A stretch of 64,000 bases of DNA, from NCBI GenBank assembly GCA_020726505.1, contig JAHLEZ010000001.1, forward strand, positions 434,001 through 498,000. The letters are read 5' to 3'. Below, one piece after another: positions 22,535-32,700 of the stretch. Position numbers and translations under genes: made by a program. The notes beneath the pieces were generated by a model. The model made no database searches, was not told the DNA's origin, and saw nothing but the letters and a program-made list of their open reading frames with translations. Source of the DNA: Leptodontidium sp. MPI-SDFR-AT-0119 (taxonomy: Eukaryota > Ascomycota > Leotiomycetes > Helotiales > Leptodontidiaceae). How positions within the stretch are numbered: position 1 is the stretch's first letter; the number at the start of each line of letters is the position of its first letter.

Positions 22535-25500
22535 TTATTCCTCCCCTGGCTCTACTTTCTTTTCCCTCTTAACCCATCCTTCTACTCGTACTACAATCTG
22601 ATTATTATCAATCAGCTTTTCCAAGCTTTTGTTCGGGTTTGACTTCGTCATCGCATCCGCCGGGTTGTCTTGACCATTGATCCATCGGATTTCTGCAAGT
22701 TCTCGTCGTTCGTACGATTGACGCAAAGCCATGATATCGATCATTAGCCGCTTCTCTTTCGTAGTGCCAAGCTTCACGAGGCATTCGTACAGCGAGAACG
22801 AGTCTGTACAAACAACGATTGGGATCGCTGGTATCTCAAGCCGCGACGTGATAATATCGATCGTACTCTTCACCGCGATTGCCATATCAACCCCGTTAAC
22901 CATACCGTAAATCTCGGAAGCTAAGACACTTCGTGTTACTCGTTTGCTCTTCGTACTACTCCAATGAAATAGATTTCCAGAAAGAAGAAACGAGTCTTGA
23001 TCGTTCGAATCGGGGTCGTCGTCCTCCGTGCCGAGAATCATTACGTATCCAAGCTGGGAACTTAAGTCCTTGTTATTCGCAAAGGATCCGTCGACAAAAA
23101 CAAATAACTTCGTACGATGTAAGTCCAAAGGAATATAGTTTAATCCTCGTCCGATGTTTTGAATCTGCCACTGAATGCGCTTATTCAAGTTCTTTACGTC
23201 GGTATCCTCTGGTTCTTGGAATTGAGCCGCAACTGATAGGTCGTACGAAGCTTCAGGTTGGCATAAAGTTGCGATATATGCCCCTCGAGCCCGTTGTTCC
23301 CGATACTGGTTCGTACGGTCCGGTGCTCTTAAGTCAACTTCAGCTAACTTCTCGCCTTGCCCTTTCTGAAGGATTTGGACGAAGTCCTTTCGATCATGCA
23401 CGATACATCCGTTGAACGCGAGGGGTGATTCGTACGATAAACGATCCTTCGGTTTTGCAGAGAAACCGGCAATCCCGAGTTCTTTCTCCTCCTTCTCTTG
23501 GAACTCGTTAGTAGCCAAGATCAGGGTATCGTCCGTTTGCATTCCAACTACTCCAAACGGCATTCCTGGTTGAGTAATCAGAAGGCATGGATCGTACGAA
23601 GACGTTTCCATATGCAACTTGACCTTATGATGTGTGTCGTACGTCCCCCACCAGTGTGTTCCTGATTCCGGGATACCGTATAATGGCTTTCGTACGAGCA
23701 TGATTGTATCCGGCGAGTAGTTGCTGGCAATTTGCTTTGGCAGTCTCGCATAGATCGTACGATTCAGAAAAGTTGTCGACTGGACATACGCCTGAGTAAT
23801 ATCCCGAATAAAGATCGATAACCCTTTTCGTACGAGTGACGGATAGAGTGCCAGAATTAGTCGCTGACTGATCCGTTGAATCGTCGGAGACTGAGTGAGG
23901 ATCTGTTCCTTTCCCGCGTCATTATACGCTTGGATCACGAGTCTGGATTTCTCGTACGGAGCTTCAGTTGTCTTCCCTTTGATTTCATTAACAAGCCGGG
24001 AATTAAAGATCCGTCCGCGATGTTGCCTTGGGTCGTATCGTACGAACTCAAATACGCCTCGAGCAATCAAGCTATCAATCTCCTTTTGTTGAGATTCTTC
24101 AAATGGAAGACCAGGGCTGGTGATCTTCCCTGCTGCTCGCATCGTACGAGATAGGTCTAAGTCGGATTGTTCTTTCCGAGTCAGGAAAACTTCTGGTGAT
24201 CGTACAAGTCCCTTCTCGAGTTCCTGCTTTGTCTTAAACGGAATCAAGACAACTGGCCGTACTGAAGGAGACACCTGGTCTGATCGTACACGGTCCTCCG
24301 GGGCCTCGGCGATTTCTTCCGTGTAAAACGGCTTAACCACCGTCGTACGAAAGGAAGTCGGTCCTGAAGGCAATTGAACAACACACTCTTTCCCCGTGAC
24401 CGATAATAACGAAAACGGGCCTGTCCATCCCTTTTTCTCCCGCCATACTTTCACTGAAGATTGTAATGGAAGTCGTACGGTCTCGGTAATATCAGGGCCG
24501 TTCCTTATACTCTGAGCATCTTTGATCTTTCGTACGGCTTGAATCTTTCGCAATTCCGTCATTGCTATCCGAACTGCCCTTGCTCTAGTAAGCATATCCG
24601 CAGATGGTGGGTCTTCGTACGAAAGTCTAGGATATGCTCCGAAAACTAGAAGTGTTGGAATCAGTCCGTTTGGACCAGCCGTATCGTTCACGGCTTTCAC
24701 GGCCATTTGAAGGACTACTTCTTTTGCCAGGTTTTCGCTTCTCGTCTCGTCCCAGATGATCTCGTACGATCGGCGTAAAGGGGCGTGATACCGCTCAACC
24801 TTCCCGACACTCTGATGTGCCTCGACTGGGACTTCCTTTACATCGACGTTCATCGTACGAGCATTTGCTCTGAATTCTGATGATGCGAAGTTCGTCCCGG
24901 CATCGTGTACGAAGTAATCCGGGGGTCCAAGGTAAGTATCGATCCAACACGTACGAAGCGTAATCCACGTTGTCTTCGCTGAATTATCCTTTAGGAATCG
25001 AGCGGCATTAAAGCCGGTTGCCTCGTCAACTGCTTGAAGGACTGCTGCTCCTGAAAGATATAAAATATCCACGATTACAGAGAAATTGAATTCGATATCG
25101 TCTTTTAAAGAGAATCTGAATCGACCTGGGTTCTTCGTATGAAGCTGACACTGTTCGCAGAACTTTGAGATCTTCTCAATCGTACGAAGGTTTGTTTCCT
25201 CGTGTCCTGCTCGCTGAAGAACGCGGTACAGTTTCTCAACTGAAGGATGTCCAAAGCGTCGATGGAGTTGCCTAAGCTCTGTTTCCGTGAAGTGCTGGTA
25301 CATGAACGTGTCTTTCATCGTATGAATCATCATCCATGGATGTCCCCATTTTCGTACGATCGGAATTCTCTTATCCCCTTGAATCATAATATTCTGAAGG
25401 TTGTCTAATCGTACACCGAGGGAGTCCATATCTTGAATACATAACAGGAACGGGGTATTTGTCGGAACAATCCAGAACCTCACTTGCCCGATGGGTGTTC

Positions 25501-27670
25501 GTACGAGTATCGATCCCTCTGATTCTGCTACTCCTTTGCCAAATCGAATCGTATGCGTTTGGCTGCTCGTACGATCAACTTCTAGCGACGGGTCAAGCTT
25601 CAGAAGTGCTTGGACTTGTTGCTTTCCTGCGGTAGAGATTCCGGCAGCACCGCTGTCTGGCATAATCCCTTGGAAGACTTCGGACGAATATCTGTCTCCA
25701 ATGACGAATACCTCGCCTTCGTACGAATGCTTCGTCGGGTCTCGTTGCAAAAAGGCGTGTTTTGTCGATTCGTCGTTTAGAACTTGGATCATTTGTCGTC
25801 CGTCGACTTCCCCGTACTCCGTAAAGAATCCTTCTGGCTCATCTTCGTCCTTCCATTCCTCTGTATCCTCTGGCACTTCTTTTATTGTCGTACAATCAAA
25901 TTCCCTTGGGAAATCTTCGTACGAGCTTAAGAAAGCCTGAGTTGCTTCCTCGGATCCATTGAACTCGGTCATTAGGTGATTCTTGACCTTCGCCCACGCG
26001 GCTTTCTGCTCTGCCTCCGGATGATCTGTTGACCAGCAACCTTCCTTCTTACAAACAATACATTTCCTATTCGTACGATCATTAGAAGGGTTCCTTGGAC
26101 GAAAAGTCCTCTTCTGGAACTGGTTTGGTGCTGTGCGATCCGGAAATCGTCGTGCCTTCCCGTAGAATTGTCTCTCTACTAAGTTGTGATCATGATCGTA
26201 CGAACGATTCTGTAGGTAAGTGCCAACCTCCCTCGTTCGTACGGCTGTAGCAATTGCAGACCGTAAGTCTGCGCATAGCCCTTCAAATGTCTGTGCAGGC
26301 TTATATAGTGCTAGACTACACTCTTCTACTCCACGACATGCGTTTAGCACTTGATCGCGAAGATTATGCTCTGTCTGGTATTCCCTTGATAGGCCGCGTT
26401 GCGCCGTACGAAGAGAATCAAACATAATTTCCAAGCATTCTAACCGAGACTTCTCTGGGTTCTTTGCAATCGTAGAGATTAATGTAGTCTCTCTCCACTC
26501 AGACAAGTACTTTTGCTGATTCTCCTCAGTCTCAAAGTGATTCCGGGTCATACGAATCATTGTAGGGAAATCGTACGAACGTCCTGCAATCTTGTCGTAA
26601 TAGAAATCCGCTGCTCGTCCTTTTAGCATAATCGAGAATGCTAGGTGGTACTGGTCACTTGAGATTCCGATCTTCGTACAACAGTCGAAGAAGACCTGGA
26701 GACGAATATCTAGGATATCGTACTGCTCTCCGCCGTACTTCCGGCTCTCATTGCTATAAACCTTCATTAGGTCCGTTAACAACCGTGAGTTCGGGATGAT
26801 TGTCCGAGACTCATACGATACGGTCGGTTCCGGCGGAGGAGCTCTCGGGGTCGGTGGATCATCTTCGTACGAATGTTGTCTCAGTGGTCGTTCGACGGTT
26901 TCGTAGGCTTGGTCCCGACTTGGAAGGTTGTTGTCTAAGGCCGGATGTGGCGTAGGACTGAAACGTTCGTACGCTGGGTAGCGTTGTTTGGCTGTTTGAC
27001 CTCTGTCTGGTGATAAAGACTTTGCCAGATTTGCGTACGAAGTCCGGTCAGAACTAACCGTGTTCTCGTTCAAAACGACATGGGGCGGAGGACTCAGATA
27101 TTGTCCAGACGTTTGAGGCTGTCGCTGAGTTGTTTGAATTGGCTCTGAGAGTGGGTCCTCTGCCTCTTGAGTTCGTACGATTGGAGAATCTCTGGAATTG
27201 TCCGAAATAGCGTGTCTCGCTGGTGGTTCGCTTTGTACAGTTGAAGTCGGAGTACCTTGCCGGTTTCTGTCTTGCCCTTGGGATTTCCATTGGGCATAAG
27301 TCCTTCGATTTTGATCTGTCCACTCATGTGGTTCTTCCTCTTCCAAAACATCTGCCAACGTTTGAGCGTACGAGATAGACCCCCTTTGCTCTCGTACCCA
27401 TACTCCGTGATCAAGGAGGTATGTACGAAGATCCTTAACAGCTTCCCGGGATCCGATAGCAAAAGTATCTTCCGTCCATCCTTCGAAGCCTTCCTTGAAT
27501 TCTTCCCAAAGTCCGTAGTCCCAAAACTCTTTTTGGCGGTATCGTACGAGGGCCAAGGTAATGTGGTTATTGACTCGCTTAAGCGTTTGATGCTCGTCGT
27601 TCGCAAGGTCAAAGGGTTCCCCCCATGCTTCCGTATCCAATGGGTAGGTGACCTCTGGTGGTGGAATCAT
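22535..27670 (-). CDS. Copia Gag-Pol polyprotein, copy A
   Basis: One frame of 1,711 residues from ATG 27670; the frame is open 13 codons further upstream but without ATG. Order: Gag (about 1-520), zinc knuckle C537-X2-C-X4-C-X4-H, protease with DSGA (D672), GAG-preintegrase HRRFGHPS...CEQC, integrase with D868, D923 and E959 (35 residues between the last two, the DDE pattern), RVT_2 reverse transcriptase with QTDD (D1380/D1381) in place of the usual YVDD, and RNase H with FVDGSFA (D1527). The order integrase before reverse transcriptase defines Ty1/copia. No frameshift or stop separates gag from pol. The frame contains about 40 copies of the CGTACG core in all three codon phases, giving recurrent SYE/SYD, VR and RT pairs. 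Confidence 0.95.
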   Translation of the reverse strand: MIPPPEVTYPLDTEAWGEPFDLANDEHQTLKRVNNHITLALVRYRQKEFWDYGLWEEFKEGFEGWTEDTFAIGSREAVKDLRTYLLDHGVWVREQRGSISYAQTLADVLEEEEPHEWTDQNRRTYAQWKSQGQDRNRQGTPTSTVQSEPPARHAISDNSRDSPIVRTQEAEDPLSEPIQTTQRQPQTSGQYLSPPPHVVLNENTVSSDRTSYANLAKSLSPDRGQTAKQRYPAYERFSPTPHPALDNNLPSRDQAYETVERPLRQHSYEDDPPTPRAPPPEPTVSYESRTIIPNSRLLTDLMKVYSNESRKYGGEQYDILDIRLQVFFDCCTKIGISSDQYHLAFSIMLKGRAADFYYDKIAGRSYDFPTMIRMTRNHFETEENQQKYLSEWRETTLISTIAKNPEKSRLECLEIMFDSLRTAQRGLSREYQTEHNLRDQVLNACRGVEECSLALYKPAQTFEGLCADLRSAIATAVRTREVGTYLQNRSYDHDHNLVERQFYGKARRFPDRTAPNQFQKRTFRPRNPSNDRTNRKCIVCKKEGCWSTDHPEAEQKAAWAKVKNHLMTEFNGSEEATQAFLSSYEDFPREFDCTTIKEVPEDTEEWKDEDEPEGFFTEYGEVDGRQMIQVLNDESTKHAFLQRDPTKHSYEGEVFVIGDRYSSEVFQGIMPDSGAAGISTAGKQQVQALLKLDPSLEVDRTSSQTHTIRFGKGVAESEGSILVRTPIGQVRFWIVPTNTPFLLCIQDMDSLGVRLDNLQNIMIQGDKRIPIVRKWGHPWMMIHTMKDTFMYQHFTETELRQLHRRFGHPSVEKLYRVLQRAGHEETNLRTIEKISKFCEQCQLHTKNPGRFRFSLKDDIEFNFSVIVDILYLSGAAVLQAVDEATGFNAARFLKDNSAKTTWITLRTCWIDTYLGPPDYFVHDAGTNFASSEFRANARTMNVDVKEVPVEAHQSVGKVERYHAPLRRSYEIIWDETRSENLAKEVVLQMAVKAVNDTAGPNGLIPTLLVFGAYPRLSYEDPPSADMLTRARAVRIAMTELRKIQAVRKIKDAQSIRNGPDITETVRLPLQSSVKVWREKKGWTGPFSLLSVTGKECVVQLPSGPTSFRTTVVKPFYTEEIAEAPEDRVRSDQVSPSVRPVVLIPFKTKQELEKGLVRSPEVFLTRKEQSDLDLSRTMRAAGKITSPGLPFEESQQKEIDSLIARGVFEFVRYDPRQHRGRIFNSRLVNEIKGKTTEAPYEKSRLVIQAYNDAGKEQILTQSPTIQRISQRLILALYPSLVRKGLSIFIRDITQAYVQSTTFLNRTIYARLPKQIASNYSPDTIMLVRKPLYGIPESGTHWWGTYDTHHKVKLHMETSSYDPCLLITQPGMPFGVVGMQTDDTLILATNEFQEKEEKELGIAGFSAKPKDRLSYESPLAFNGCIVHDRKDFVQILQKGQGEKLAEVDLRAPDRTNQYREQRARGAYIATLCQPEASYDLSVAAQFQEPEDTDVKNLNKRIQWQIQNIGRGLNYIPLDLHRTKLFVFVDGSFANNKDLSSQLGYVMILGTEDDDPDSNDQDSFLLSGNLFHWSSTKSKRVTRSVLASEIYGMVNGVDMAIAVKSTIDIITSRLEIPAIPIVVCTDSFSLYECLVKLGTTKEKRLMIDIMALRQSYERRELAEIRWINGQDNPADAMTKSNPNKSLEKLIDNNQIVVRVEGWVKREKKVEPGEE

Positions 27671-27752
27671 CGTGTCCTTCTTCGTACGAAGGTTAATGAA
27701 AATTGTCAAGTCGTGTTTGCGTTCCGTGAATCCTCAGATCGTACGAATCGTC

Positions 27753-27891
27753 TTCTTCTGCTAGTCGCCGACGCAGGGTCCGATCAGTTTGCCTCTCCGG
27801 TCTGTCTTTTCCGATTGTCGTCTTCTTCTGCTAGTCGCCGACGCAGGGTCTGATCAGTTTGCCTCTCCGGTCTGTCTTTCCGATTGTCGTC
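27753..27891 (-). repeat. Two-unit tandem repeat in the 5' leader of copia copy A
   Basis: Two units of 70 and 69 bp between the 5' LTR and the polyprotein start, differing by one inserted A and one substitution by my reading. Mirror of 29553-29691 in copy B. Confidence 0.85.
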
Positions 27892-27940
27892 GTACAAAAG
27901 TATTGCCTAACTGTTCTGTGGTTATTTAACCACTGATCAG

Positions 27941-28215
27941 TGTTGGTATCTAACCAAGGTCCGATACCTGATATCAGGGTGACAAAGAATATAACAAGTG
28001 AAGTTTGATCAAGTATATTCCGTGTGTCCCTTTCGTACGAAAGGGAAAGCTACCTTAAATACATCAAGTACTAAACCCCGTAGCTCGTATAAGCATTACT
28101 CGTACGAAACCAGGAGGCAAGGTATGAAACCAAGCTTCATCTCGGCCAGGAGAGACGACTATCTTTGGAAGCTGTCAGAGTAAGAGAATGCCCCTCAGCT
28201 AAGGCTATCCCAACA
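27941..28215 (-). repeat. 5' LTR of copia copy A
   Basis: 275 bp, same ends and internal palindrome (28028-28045) as the 3' LTR. Directly inside it lies a short inverted repeat (GTGGTTA-AA-TAACCAC in the sense direction) where a primer-binding site would be expected; I could not assign a primer tRNA. Confidence 0.95.
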
Positions 28216-29228
28216 GATATACCCGTCTAGCCGTACTTTAACTAGCGAGTCTTCGTCGACATTAACTGTTTTGACAAGCTAATCGTTAAGTCTCACTAGC
28301 TCGATGCGGAACGAAGGGATACTCTTATAGACATAAATGACTACCGCCGGAGGCAAGCTAGGCTCGCGGCGCTTAACGATTCCCCTAAGACAAAGGTCTC
28401 TATACGACTTACCGCTAGCGTCTCGCTGACTCGACCCTCGAGCTTTACTAAAGAGGTTAAGGAGCGCCTACGTGTTATAAAAGATTAATTAAACCTTCTG
28501 ACATCCCGTAATCCGGGATTACTACTCAGGGACGGGAAAGCCCGTGGAGCCTCCCTAGCGAATTACTAGCCAAAGGCGCTTACTATAGAGATTTTCCTTA
28601 TATTAGTAGTAGTAATGTTTACGACGTACTTCTGACTTAGGAAATCTAGAAGGAATAAAGTAAAAACCTTCGTGACATTAGTATATAAGATCAACTAAGA
28701 GCTGACTTGTCGCCGGCGAGAGGCCTTAGACTAGTTAAGCGTCGAGCTCGCATTGATGAATAGAGACCTGACCTTAAAGGAGGCCTTAGAGGCTAAGTAC
28801 GCGTAAGATAACGAGTTAATAAGTAAGAAGCTCCCGGCGGAGTATTAAGAGTATACCCCCCTCTTCTCCTGGCGAGCTTCTGATAAGTTACTAGAGTATC
28901 GCTAGGGCGTAGACTACTAAATCGAGCTTACTAGAGAGAACGACTTGTCCTTTAAACCTCTCTAGCGTATGACTAAAGAATAACTGTTAGAGACTAAGCG
29001 GTATATTATTGACAACTTATATAAAGGTTTTATTAAGCCCTTTAGCGCACTATATATGGCCCTTATCCTCTTCGCTAAAAAAGCCGACGGCAATCTCCAG
29101 CTATACGTCGACTACCGGAAGTTAAATGCCCTGTCGAAGAAGGACCCGTACCCGATTCCACTAATCGATAAGATAATAGCACGCATCTATAAGGCAAAAG
29201 TCTTTATAAAGCTCGATATTTAATAAGC
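28216..29228 (+). pseudogene. Degraded gypsy protease/reverse-transcriptase segment between the two copia copies
   Basis: Plus-strand gypsy pol sequence with many stops. The start of the reverse transcriptase is recognisable at about 29070-29170 as VDYRKLNALSKKDPYPIP, preceded by the LILFAKKADGNLQL block. The right end reads KLDI just before copia copy B interrupts it; the sequence resumes at 36816. Confidence 0.85.
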
Positions 29229-29503
29229 TGTTGGGATAGCCTTAGCTGAGGGGCATTCTCTTACTCTGACAGCTTCCAAAGATAGTCGTCTCTCCTGGCC
29301 GAGATGAAGCTTGGTTTCATACCTTGCCTCCTGGTTTCGTACGAGTAATGCTTATACGAGCTACGGGGTTTAGTACTTGATGTATTTAAGGTAGCTTTCC
29401 CTTTCGTACGAAAGGGACACACGGAATATACTTGATCAAACTTCACTTGTTATATTCTTTGTCACCCTGATATCAGGTATCGGACCTTGGTTAGATACCA
29501 ACA
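29229..29503 (+). repeat. 5' LTR of copia copy B
   Basis: 275 bp, TGTTGGGATAGCC...GATACCAACA, with the 18-bp palindrome at 29399-29416. By my reading identical to the other three copia LTRs. Confidence 0.95.
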
Positions 29504-29552
29504 CTGATCAGTGGTTAAATAACCACAGAACAGTTAGGCAATACTTTTGTAC

Positions 29553-29691
29553 GACGACAATCGGAAAGACAGACCGGAGAGGCAAACTGATCAGACCCTG
29601 CGTCGGCGACTAGCAGAAGAAGACGACAATCGGAAAAGACAGACCGGAGAGGCAAACTGATCGGACCCTGCGTCGGCGACTAGCAGAAGAA
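29553..29691 (+). repeat. Two-unit tandem repeat in the 5' leader of copia copy B
   Basis: Units 29553-29621 and 29622-29691, each starting GACGACAATCGGAAA and ending CTAGCAGAAGAA. They lie between the LTR and the polyprotein, where packaging or dimerisation signals often sit; that role is only inferred. Confidence 0.85.
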
Positions 29692-29773
29692 GACGATTCG
29701 TACGATCTGAGGATTCACGGAACGCAAACACGACTTGACAATTTTCATTAACCTTCGTACGAAGAAGGACACG

Positions 29774-32700
29774 ATGATTCCACCACCAGAGGTCACCTAC
29801 CCATTGGATACGGAAGCATGGGGGGAACCCTTTGACCTTGCGAACGACGAGCATCAAACGCTTAAGCGAGTCAATAACCACATTACCTTGGCCCTCGTAC
29901 GATACCGCCAAAAAGAGTTTTGGGACTACGGACTTTGGGAAGAATTCAAGGAAGGCTTCGAAGGATGGACGGAAGATACTTTTGCTATCGGATCCCGGGA
30001 AGCTGTTAAGGATCTTCGTACATACCTCCTTGATCACGGAGTATGGGTACGAGAGCAAAGGGGGTCTATCTCGTACGCTCAAACGTTGGCAGATGTTTTG
30101 GAAGAGGAAGAACCACATGAGTGGACAGATCAAAATCGAAGGACTTATGCCCAATGGAAATCCCAAGGGCAAGACAGAAACCGGCAAGGTACTCCGACTT
30201 CAACTGTACAAAGCGAACCACCAGCGAGACACGCTATTTCGGACAATTCCAGAGATTCTCCAATCGTACGAACTCAAGAGGCAGAGGACCCACTCTCAGA
30301 GCCAATTCAAACAACTCAGCGACAGCCTCAAACGTCTGGACAATATCTGAGTCCTCCGCCCCATGTCGTTTTGAACGAGAACACGGTTAGTTCTGACCGG
30401 ACTTCGTACGCAAATCTGGCAAAGTCTTTATCACCAGACAGAGGTCAAACAGCCAAACAACGCTACCCAGCGTACGAACGTTTCAGTCCTACGCCACATC
30501 CGGCCTTAGACAACAACCTTCCAAGTCGGGACCAAGCCTACGAAACCGTCGAACGACCACTGAGACAACATTCGTACGAAGATGATCCACCGACCCCGAG
30601 AGCTCCTCCGCCGGAACCGACCGTATCGTATGAGTCTCGGACAATCATCCCGAACTCACGGTTGTTAACGGACCTAATGAAGGTTTATAGCAATGAGAGC
30701 CGGAAGTACGGCGGAGAGCAGTACGATATCCTAGATATTCGTCTCCAGGTCTTCTTCGACTGTTGTACGAAGATCGGAATCTCAAGTGACCAGTACCACC
30801 TAGCATTCTCGATTATGCTAAAAGGACGAGCAGCGGATTTCTATTACGACAAGATTGCAGGACGTTCGTACGATTTCCCTACAATGATTCGTATGACCCG
30901 GAATCACTTTGAGACTGAGGAGAATCAGCAAAAGTACTTGTCTGAGTGGAGAGAGACTACATTAATCTCTACGATTGCAAAGAACCCAGAGAAGTCTCGG
31001 TTAGAATGCTTGGAAATTATGTTTGATTCTCTTCGTACGGCGCAACGCGGCCTATCAAGGGAATACCAGACAGAGCATAATCTTCGCGATCAAGTGCTAA
31101 ACGCATGTCGTGGAGTAGAAGAGTGTAGTCTAGCACTATATAAGCCTGCACAGACATTTGAAGGGCTATGCGCAGACTTACGGTCTGCAATTGCTACAGC
31201 CGTACGAACGAGGGAGGTTGGCACTTACCTACAGAATCGTTCGTACGATCATGATCACAACTTAGTAGAGAGACAATTCTACGGGAAGGCACGACGATTT
31301 CCGGATCGCACAGCACCAAACCAGTTCCAGAAGAGGACTTTTCGTCCAAGGAACCCTTCTAATGATCGTACGAATAGGAAATGTATTGTTTGTAAGAAGG
31401 AAGGTTGCTGGTCAACAGATCATCCGGAGGCAGAGCAGAAAGCCGCGTGGGCGAAGGTCAAGAATCACCTAATGACCGAGTTCAATGGATCCGAGGAAGC
31501 AACTCAGGCTTTCTTAAGCTCGTACGAAGATTTCCCAAGGGAATTTGATTGTACGACAATAAAAGAAGTGCCAGAGGATACAGAGGAATGGAAGGACGAA
31601 GATGAGCCAGAAGGATTCTTTACGGAGTACGGGGAAGTCGACGGACGACAAATGATCCAAGTTCTAAACGACGAATCGACAAAACACGCCTTTTTGCAAC
31701 GAGACCCGACGAAGCATTCGTACGAAGGCGAGGTATTCGTCATTGGAGACAGATATTCGTCCGAAGTCTTCCAAGGGATTATGCCAGACAGCGGTGCTGC
31801 CGGAATCTCTACCGCAGGAAAGCAACAAGTCCAAGCACTTCTGAAGCTTGACCCGTCGCTAGAAGTTGATCGTACGAGCAGCCAAACGCATACGATTCGA
31901 TTTGGCAAAGGAGTAGCAGAATCAGAGGGATCGATACTCGTACGAACACCCATCGGGCAAGTGAGGTTCTGGATTGTTCCGACAAATACCCCGTTCCTGT
32001 TATGTATTCAAGATATGGACTCCCTCGGTGTACGATTAGACAACCTTCAGAATATTATGATTCAAGGGGATAAGAGAATTCCGATCGTACGAAAATGGGG
32101 ACATCCATGGATGATGATTCATACGATGAAAGACACGTTCATGTACCAGCACTTCACGGAAACAGAGCTTAGGCAACTCCATCGACGCTTTGGACATCCT
32201 TCAGTTGAGAAACTGTACCGCGTTCTTCAGCGAGCAGGACACGAGGAAACAAACCTTCGTACGATTGAGAAGATCTCAAAGTTCTGCGAACAGTGTCAGC
32301 TTCATACGAAGAACCCAGGTCGATTCAGATTCTCTTTAAAAGACGATATCGAATTCAATTTCTCTGTAATCGTGGATATTTTATATCTTTCAGGAGCAGC
32401 AGTCCTTCAAGCAGTTGACGAGGCAACCGGCTTTAATGCCGCTCGATTCCTAAAGGATAATTCAGCGAAGACAACGTGGATTACGCTTCGTACGTGTTGG
32501 ATCGATACTTACCTTGGACCCCCGGATTACTTCGTACACGATGCCGGGACGAACTTCGCATCATCAGAATTCAGAGCAAATGCTCGTACGATGAACGTCG
32601 ATGTAAAGGAAGTCCCAGTCGAGGCACATCAGAGTGTCGGGAAGGTTGAGCGGTATCACGCCCCTTTACGCCGATCGTACGAGATCATCTGGGACGAGAC

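Larger units (their letters stand above)
20629..28215 (-). mobile_element. Ty1/copia retrotransposon, copy A (full length, intact)
   Basis: A 7,587-bp element with 275-bp LTRs (20629-20903 and 27941-28215, TGTTGG...CCAACA) and a 5-bp duplication GATAT (20624-20628 and 28216-28220). The polyprotein is on the minus strand, so the 5' LTR is the right-hand one. It carries an uninterrupted gag-pol frame, an antisense spliced accessory gene, a two-unit tandem repeat in the leader, and the dispersed TCGTACGA palindrome. All encoded proteins are identical to those of copy B. It lies in the degraded gypsy element yet shows none of that damage. Confidence 0.96.

Noticed and set aside
22933..27853. Several open frames antisense to the copia polyprotein (for example 22933-23415, 25491-25940, 27257-27853 and their mirror images)
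   Set aside because: They are shadows of the long polyprotein frame, without splice signals or domain-like sequence, unlike the accessory gene beyond its 3' end.
20629..28215. The repeated TCGTACGA as a CRISPR-like array
   Set aside because: The repeat is only 6-10 bp, spacing is irregular, it lies inside coding sequence, and the genome is eukaryotic.
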